This document shows, one piece after another, positions 60,321 to 64,000 of a stretch of 64,000 nt of DNA. The stretch is from Rhizobium mesosinicum (GTDB lineage: Bacteria > Pseudomonadota > Alphaproteobacteria > Rhizobiales > Rhizobiaceae): contig NZ_JAEUAK010000003.1 of NCBI RefSeq assembly GCF_019511345.1, positions 496,001 through 560,000 of the forward strand, given 5' to 3'. The notes below the pieces were generated by a model that was not told the origin of the DNA, made no database searches, and worked only from the letters and a program-made list of their open reading frames with translations. The translations under genes and the position numbers were made by a program. Numbering within the stretch: the stretch's first letter is position 1; each line of letters opens with the position of its first letter.

Positions 60321-60335
60321 AAAAGTGTATGCAAT
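60321..60335. promoter_or_regulatory. GntR operator-like box 1
   Basis: AAAAGTGTATGCAAT, 47-61 bp upstream of the BMP binding-protein start codon. Identical to the box at 60401-60415. Confidence 0.6.
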
Positions 60336-60400
60336 CGTCATGCCAGATTTTATTCTACTGAATTCATTAGTGGTATTTAAAAAAACCGCGGGCTCTGTAA

Positions 60401-60415
60401 AAAAGTGTATGCAAT
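60401..60415. promoter_or_regulatory. GntR operator-like box 2
   Basis: Second exact copy of AAAAGTGTATGCAAT, starting exactly 80 bp after box 1. Its core TGTATGCA is close to sites of FCD-type GntR regulators (TGTATACA-like). Confidence 0.6.
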
Positions 60416-60488
60416 TTTGAGCAACTTAAGATCAAAAACTGTGCATAGCCTATAAAAGTAGCTAGAATTGGCGCCAGATACCTCTGTT

Positions 60489-60517
60489 TTCTGTATTGTA
60501 GAGTCACGAATACAGAA
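60489..60517. promoter_or_regulatory. Inverted repeat upstream of the GntR gene
   Basis: TTCTGTATT-N11-AATACAGAA, 9-bp perfect arms, 57 bp or more before the GntR start. It could be an operator or a leader hairpin; no T run follows. Confidence 0.5.
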
Positions 60518-60570
60518 TTTATTCATAAAAACAAGTAGTTGCAGCGATATTTGACTTTGCTGCGCCAACA

Positions 60571-60586
60571 ATGCATGTGTATGCAT
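60571..60586. promoter_or_regulatory. GntR operator-like box 3 at the regulator start codon
   Basis: ATGCATGTGTATGCAT contains the third GTGTATGCA core, flanked symmetrically by ATGCAT. It overlaps the probable start codons of the GntR gene (60575, 60581), which would allow autorepression. Confidence 0.55.
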
Positions 60587-61288
60587 CAGTCAAATTGGCA
60601 GAATCGTTCCTTGAAGCAGATCAGGCGCAGAGAGATCATCCGAACAGGAACCACCGTCGAGCAGATGGTGCGAGCAATTGCCGATATGATCGTGACCGGG
60701 CAGTTGCTGCCGGGCGACAAGCTTGACGAGATCTCGTTGGCCGCCCGTTTCGAAGTCTCGCGCACGCCAGTACGCGAGGCGCTGCGCGAACTCGGGGCAA
60801 TGGGGCTTGTCGATCGCGAGCCGAATCGCAGCGCTGTCGTCACCAACGTAACCGAGACCTATCTGCACTCGATGTTCGAGGCGATGGCGGAACTCGAAAG
60901 CGTGTGTGCGCGTCTAGCCGCCGAGCGGATGACTGTTGACGAGCGACGCATGCTGGAAATGGAACATCGTGCTTCCGCTCGCCTCGTGCATCAGGGTGCG
61001 GAAGAAGACTATGCTGCGCATAATACCGAGTTCCACACGCGGCTCTATCGCGGTGCGCATAACGAGCATATTTATGAACTGGTAACCCAGAGCCGGGCTC
61101 GGCTTGCGCCTTTCCGCCGTGCGCAGTTCCGGCTGCCAGGCCGGCTTGCGAAATCCTATGACGAGCATGACATGATCGTGACCGCGATCATGCGGGCAGA
61201 TGGCGCAGCCGCTGCAAAGGCTGCCTATTCGCATGTGGAAATCGTCAGCGATGCCAGCGTCGTGTTTGTTTCGTCGAGAGAGAAATAG
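60575..61288 (+). CDS. GntR-family (FCD type) regulator of the biuret-type operon
   Basis: A regulator of about 237 residues. The winged helix (DKLDEISLAARFEVSRTPVR, then EALRELGAMGLVD) is followed by an all-helical FCD ligand domain with metal-type residues (HNTEFHTRLYRGAHNEHIYEL, split: HNTEFHTRLYRG / AHNEHIYEL). It is divergent from the BMP-ABC/BiuH operon, and three similar boxes lie in and next to the shared control region. The start is unclear: ATG 60575, ATG 60581 or TTG 60539, none with a good ribosome binding site. The effector is probably an imported amide (inference). Confidence 0.88.
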   Translation: MCMHQSNWQNRSLKQIRRREIIRTGTTVEQMVRAIADMIVTGQLLPGDKLDEISLAARFEVSRTPVREALRELGAMGLVDREPNRSAVVTNVTETYLHSMFEAMAELESVCARLAAERMTVDERRMLEMEHRASARLVHQGAEEDYAAHNTEFHTRLYRGAHNEHIYELVTQSRARLAPFRRAQFRLPGRLAKSYDEHDMIVTAIMRADGAAAAKAAYSHVEIVSDASVVFVSSREK

Positions 61289-61463
61289 CTGCCGCGGGCG
61301 TGCCGACCGCATAGTGCAGCAAGCACGAGCCGTCCCGTTTGGAATTGCAGGCGAGACCAGACGCGGGAAGGCCAAATCCCGATTGCGAGGTCGCTGCCGA
61401 ATTGACAATATCCAGGCGACATCATAGTCCGGGTTATAGCCGGCAATTGAAAAGGCAGTGATA

Positions 61464-61838
61464 ATGTCGATTTGGATCGGGCGAATTCTGTCGACGATAG
61501 TTGTCGTTCTGCTTCTTGCCGATGCGGCGACCAATTTGTTTGCACCTGTTTTCATACGGGCGGAAATGGAAGCGACCGGTTTTCCCATTAGTCTCGCCCC
61601 GGTGCTCGGTATTATTATAGCGATCTGCACGATCCTTTATGCCGTTCCGAAGACAGCCTTCCTTGGTGCGATATTGATAACCGGTTTTCTCGGTGGCGCT
61701 ATCTGCACGCAATTTCGCCTGGGCGAGTTTTTTACCCCTCCCCAGATCGTCAGCCTGCTTCTCGGCATCGCCGTCTGGGGTGGCTTGTATCTGCGCGACC
61801 CGAGACTGCGCCAGTTGATGCCGCTGAATATGGTTTGA
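61464..61838 (+). CDS. DoxX-like small membrane protein
   Basis: A 124-residue integral membrane protein with four predicted helices (beginning MSIWIGRILSTIVVVLLLAD). The central VPKTAFLGAILITGFLGGAI is typical of DoxX-like proteins. AAGG stands 7 bases before ATG 61464; a GTG at 61458 is possible. The function is unknown. It lies 175 bp after the GntR gene in the same direction and is probably independent of it. Confidence 0.75.
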   Translation: MSIWIGRILSTIVVVLLLADAATNLFAPVFIRAEMEATGFPISLAPVLGIIIAICTILYAVPKTAFLGAILITGFLGGAICTQFRLGEFFTPPQIVSLLLGIAVWGGLYLRDPRLRQLMPLNMV

Positions 61839-62022
61839 GCGGGTCGCGATCCCGCCCTGGAGTGTGAAAGCGGGAGGCTGTCGCTGCCACCTTTTCTAAG
61901 ACAGACGCGCTCACCCGATCTGGGGCCAGGGCGACCATCACGCTTATCGATTGCAATTTTCTCGATGGAAGTCGACGATTGGGTTCTTCAGGCTATCGGA
62001 CGGCAATACAGTCCTGCCAATT

Positions 62023-62050
62023 AAAAGCTCGCCCTCGGGTGAGGGCGAGC
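62023..62050 (-). terminator. Second hairpin terminator downstream of the porin
   Basis: GCTCGCCCTC pairs perfectly with GAGGGCGAGC around a 4-base loop. Read leftwards it is followed by TTTTAA. It is 114 bp beyond the first porin terminator; either a back-up terminator or the end of a small transcript. Confidence 0.75.
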
Positions 62051-62163
62051 CCATACCATCTACAGGAGTGGAGTTCTGTATCGATGGGTGAGGCCGATCC
62101 AGCAGGGAACCGGACCGACCTCTTTCTTCTGAATTGGAGGTCACCAAACCAGAAGCTCGTGAT

Positions 62164-62191
62164 GAAAAACCCCGAGATGTGATCCCGGGGT
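62164..62191 (-). terminator. Terminator of the porin gene
   Basis: ACCCCGAGAT pairs with ATCCCGGGGT (one mismatch) around a 3-base loop, followed leftwards by TTTTT. It lies 14 bp after the porin stop codon. Confidence 0.88.
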
Positions 62192-62205
62192 CTTCAGTGT
62201 TCAAA

Positions 62206-63243
62206 TTAGAACGAGCGCTGCAGACGGAAGTAACCGGTGGTTACGTCGTCGCCATCTTCCGGATCCAGGTACTGGACGGAAGCCTTGGCGTAGAAGTTGT
62301 CGACGATCTGGTAGTCGACCGTGAGACCGACCTTCCAGGCATCGCCGAGACCGTCGAAGTCATCCGGAACAGCAGAGGCGCTGCCGAAGTAGTTGCCGTA
62401 GTACTGAACGCCGGGGGTGATCTTCAGCTTGTCGGTAGCCTTGATGGCGTACTCGGCAGCAACTGCCCATTCGGCGATCGAGTAGTAGGAGTTCGGACCG
62501 CTGGAGTAGACAGCAGCGAGGCCGAGCGTGCCCGGGCCGAGTTCAGCCGTACCCATAGCGCGGATAGCGCCGTCTTCGTTGTCGAAGTCGTAGCCGCCGG
62601 TGACCTGGTAGCTGAAGGCGCCGGCCGTGCCGCCGATGCCGAAAGCAACGCCGACGTTGTTGGGCTCTTCGCCATCCTTGAAGACGCCGTCTTCCAGTTC
62701 GTCGACGCTGAGGCCAGCGTAGAAGGAACCGGTTTCGTACTGATAACGGAGCGAGTTATGCAGCGTTACGTTGGAGCCGATGTCGTCCGTTTCGCCGGAG
62801 AGACCGTCGTCCCACCAGGAGTAGAAGAGACCAGCGCGGAAGCCCGCGATGTCGAGGTAAGCGGAGTCGAGGATCGTCGACTGGTCAGACGCGTTGTCGG
62901 CGTTGGCCTGAAGAACGATCACGCCGGTGAGCGGACCGTATTCGGTGTCGCTCTTGGCCGTGAACTGAACCTGACCACGGGTTACAGCATCCCAGCTGGA
63001 GTCGTTCGGGCGAGCGTCGGTTTCGCCAGCGCTCGGGCCGACGTTAACCTGGAAACGGATGTAGCCTTCGATCTTCAGGCAGGTTTCCGTGCCCGGGATG
63101 TAGAAGTAGCCGGTGCCGTAAGCGTCGCAGACGCGAACGTACTCAACCGGTTCCGGCTCGGCAGCGACGATTGCGTCTGCTGCGAATGCCGGTGCAGCGA
63201 TGAGGGCAGCTGCGGAACCAAGCAACATCATACGAATGTTCAT
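62206..63243 (-). CDS. Porin, RopA/Omp2b family
   Basis: Outer-membrane beta-barrel porin of 345 residues. The signal peptide MNIRMMLLGSAAALIAAPAF ends AFA before ADAIV. The mature N-terminus has the two conserved cysteines (VRVCDAYGTGYFYIPGTETC) and the first strand LKIEGYIRFQVN of RopA-type porins. Alternating strands and turns follow, and the protein ends with an aromatic residue (RLQRSF), as barrel assembly requires. TAGGAGA precedes the ATG. TATAAA on the minus strand at 63369-63374 may be its -10, giving a leader of about 120 bases. It is a monocistronic, probably highly expressed gene. Confidence 0.94.
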   Translation of the reverse strand: MNIRMMLLGSAAALIAAPAFAADAIVAAEPEPVEYVRVCDAYGTGYFYIPGTETCLKIEGYIRFQVNVGPSAGETDARPNDSSWDAVTRGQVQFTAKSDTEYGPLTGVIVLQANADNASDQSTILDSAYLDIAGFRAGLFYSWWDDGLSGETDDIGSNVTLHNSLRYQYETGSFYAGLSVDELEDGVFKDGEEPNNVGVAFGIGGTAGAFSYQVTGGYDFDNEDGAIRAMGTAELGPGTLGLAAVYSSGPNSYYSIAEWAVAAEYAIKATDKLKITPGVQYYGNYFGSASAVPDDFDGLGDAWKVGLTVDYQIVDNFYAKASVQYLDPEDGDDVTTGYFRLQRSF

Positions 63244-63755
63244 GGAAAGCCAATCTCCTAAGTTCGAGTGCGTTCCACGAAAGAACGTCCCCTCTGATAA
63301 AACCCGATCAATTCGGTAGGGCCTAAAATAGCCGAAAGGGGGGAGGGCTCAACAACGAATGCTCTCATTTTATAGCGAATTCTAACTAAACCGTGATGTG
63401 TGTGACAGAAGTACAACAGTCCTGAGGCGGGTATTAACAAGAGGTAAAATGGAACGGCGAAATATTGCTGTTTTAGCACTACTTAGCCGGATTGGCCGCG
63501 CCCAAATGGACACGGGTTCTGCGCCTCAATACCGAACTTTATCGCAAACCGATCCAGATGCGAGCTTGTATTCGCGCATTCGAGCGGTGCGATAGACGGA
63601 AAATGCGGCTGGCCGACGGGAATAGCGGCATGCACGATCGGCACTCGATCGTACCGCGATTCGATACAAGCGATGATTCGACAGAGACCGAGAGCAAGCC
63701 TCGTGAAAGAGCACGCGGTTTCAGAGGGCGCGCTTCTATATCTGTGATCCGAATC
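63244..63755. other. Intergenic region upstream of the porin
   Basis: 512 bp. The first 130 bp must contain the porin leader and promoter. The remainder holds only short frames without family resemblance, including a 48-codon one at 63449 that I rejected. No RNA gene was recognised. Confidence 0.5.
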
Positions 63756-64000
63756 TCAAACCTGCGCGCGCCGCGCTTCAGGATCGGGAACCGGAACGGC
63801 AGCCATCAGTGCCTTCGTATAATCGTCCGTCGGGTGTTCGAAGATCTGGCGACGGGTGCCGGTCTCGACGATCCTGCCGCCACGCATGACGGCAACCTTG
63901 TGGGACATGCGCTCGACAACCGCCATGTCGTGCGAGATGAAGAGGTAGGAGAGCCCCATGCTTTCCTGCAGTTCCAGCATCAGATCAAGCACGCGGGCGC
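63756..64000 (-). CDS. Oligopeptide-type ABC ATP-binding protein, C-terminal part (5' end outside window)
   Basis: The last 81 codons of an OppD/DppD-type ATPase. VLDLMLELQESMGLSYLFIS is followed by the switch histidine in ISHDMAVVERMSHKVAVM, GGRIVETGTRRQIFEHPTDD and YTKALMAAVPVPDP, the typical C-terminal extension of peptide ABC ATPases. Walker motifs lie outside the window to the right. It is not related in position to the similar operon at 24-29 kb. Confidence 0.9.
   Translation of the reverse strand, partial: ARVLDLMLELQESMGLSYLFISHDMAVVERMSHKVAVMRGGRIVETGTRRQIFEHPTDDYTKALMAAVPVPDPEARRAQV

Larger units (their letters stand above)
61839..62205. other. Intergenic region with two hairpins downstream of the porin gene
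   Basis: 367 bp between convergent genes. It holds two leftward terminators, 62164-62191 and 62023-62050, listed separately. Bases 61839-62022 show no further recognisable feature. Confidence 0.6.

Noticed and set aside
62134..63261. 375-codon open frame on the + strand
   Set aside because: Antisense of the porin gene; valine/glutamate-rich shadow of the barrel strands.
63449..63595. 48-codon frame with AGAGG before ATG on the + strand
   Set aside because: Amino acid content is unremarkable, no family resemblance, and it lies in the porin upstream region.
1..64000. CRISPR arrays, tRNA/rRNA genes, prophage, intact IS elements, replication origin
   Set aside because: No regularly spaced repeats, cloverleaf-like sequences, integrase or transposase genes, or repABC-like genes were seen.

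Overview
The window looks like a Rhizobium replicon (Alphaproteobacteria, R. leguminosarum/R. etli group). The GC content, the dctA/dctBD arrangement with its sigma-54 control region, the RopA-type porin, MocDEF-like proteins, a biuret hydrolase very close to the R. leguminosarum enzyme as I remember it, and the many ABC uptake systems all point there. I saw no tRNA, rRNA, CRISPR array, phage or intact insertion sequence.

Left part (1-9.2 kb). A respiratory operon reads leftwards: a GbsR/MarR-type regulator, cydD, cydC and cydA (cut by the window edge). A perfect FNR/FixK-type box lies upstream, and an 18-bp palindrome overlaps the likely start of transcription. Next come a HupE/UreJ metal permease, a 2-hydroxyacid dehydrogenase, a Tim44-domain protein and a YbaK-type deacylase.

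Catabolic part (9.3-39.5 kb). Five uptake or degradation modules follow one another. (1) A LacI regulator with MocD/MocE/MocF-like oxygenase, ferredoxin and reductase, plus a sugar-phosphate isomerase-like protein; this set suggests oxidative demethylation of an inositol-type compound. (2) A family-1 ABC importer with a glycerophosphodiesterase, a LacI regulator, an inositol-monophosphatase-family enzyme and a convergent second phosphodiesterase; this suggests uptake of a phosphodiester and its stepwise hydrolysis. (3) A peptide/nickel-type ABC importer with a PLP aminotransferase, divergent from an LLM flavin monooxygenase. (4) Two small conserved-looking proteins. (5) A ROK repressor with a Gfo/Idh/MocA dehydrogenase and a ThuA-like protein, divergent from a complete sugar ABC importer.

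Middle (39.5-50.2 kb). dctA is divergent from dctBD. The dctA sigma-54 promoter and two tandem DctD-type sites can be read directly. The stress module prkA-yeaH-spoVR follows, then a small protein of unknown function.

Right part (50.2-64 kb). A TRAP transporter (fused QM permease plus DctP) lies downstream of an LLM-monooxygenase tail remnant. Then comes a leftward operon with a BMP-type ABC importer, biuret hydrolase (BiuH), a second cysteine hydrolase, a cupin and a truncated formamidase remnant. Its divergent GntR regulator has repeated operator-like boxes. The window ends with a DoxX-like membrane protein, a RopA-type porin followed by two terminator hairpins, and the C-terminal part of an oligopeptide-type ABC ATPase.

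Most genes are in tight operons with ATGA overlaps. The most interesting systems are the MocDEF-like cluster, the phosphodiester cluster and the biuret cluster.
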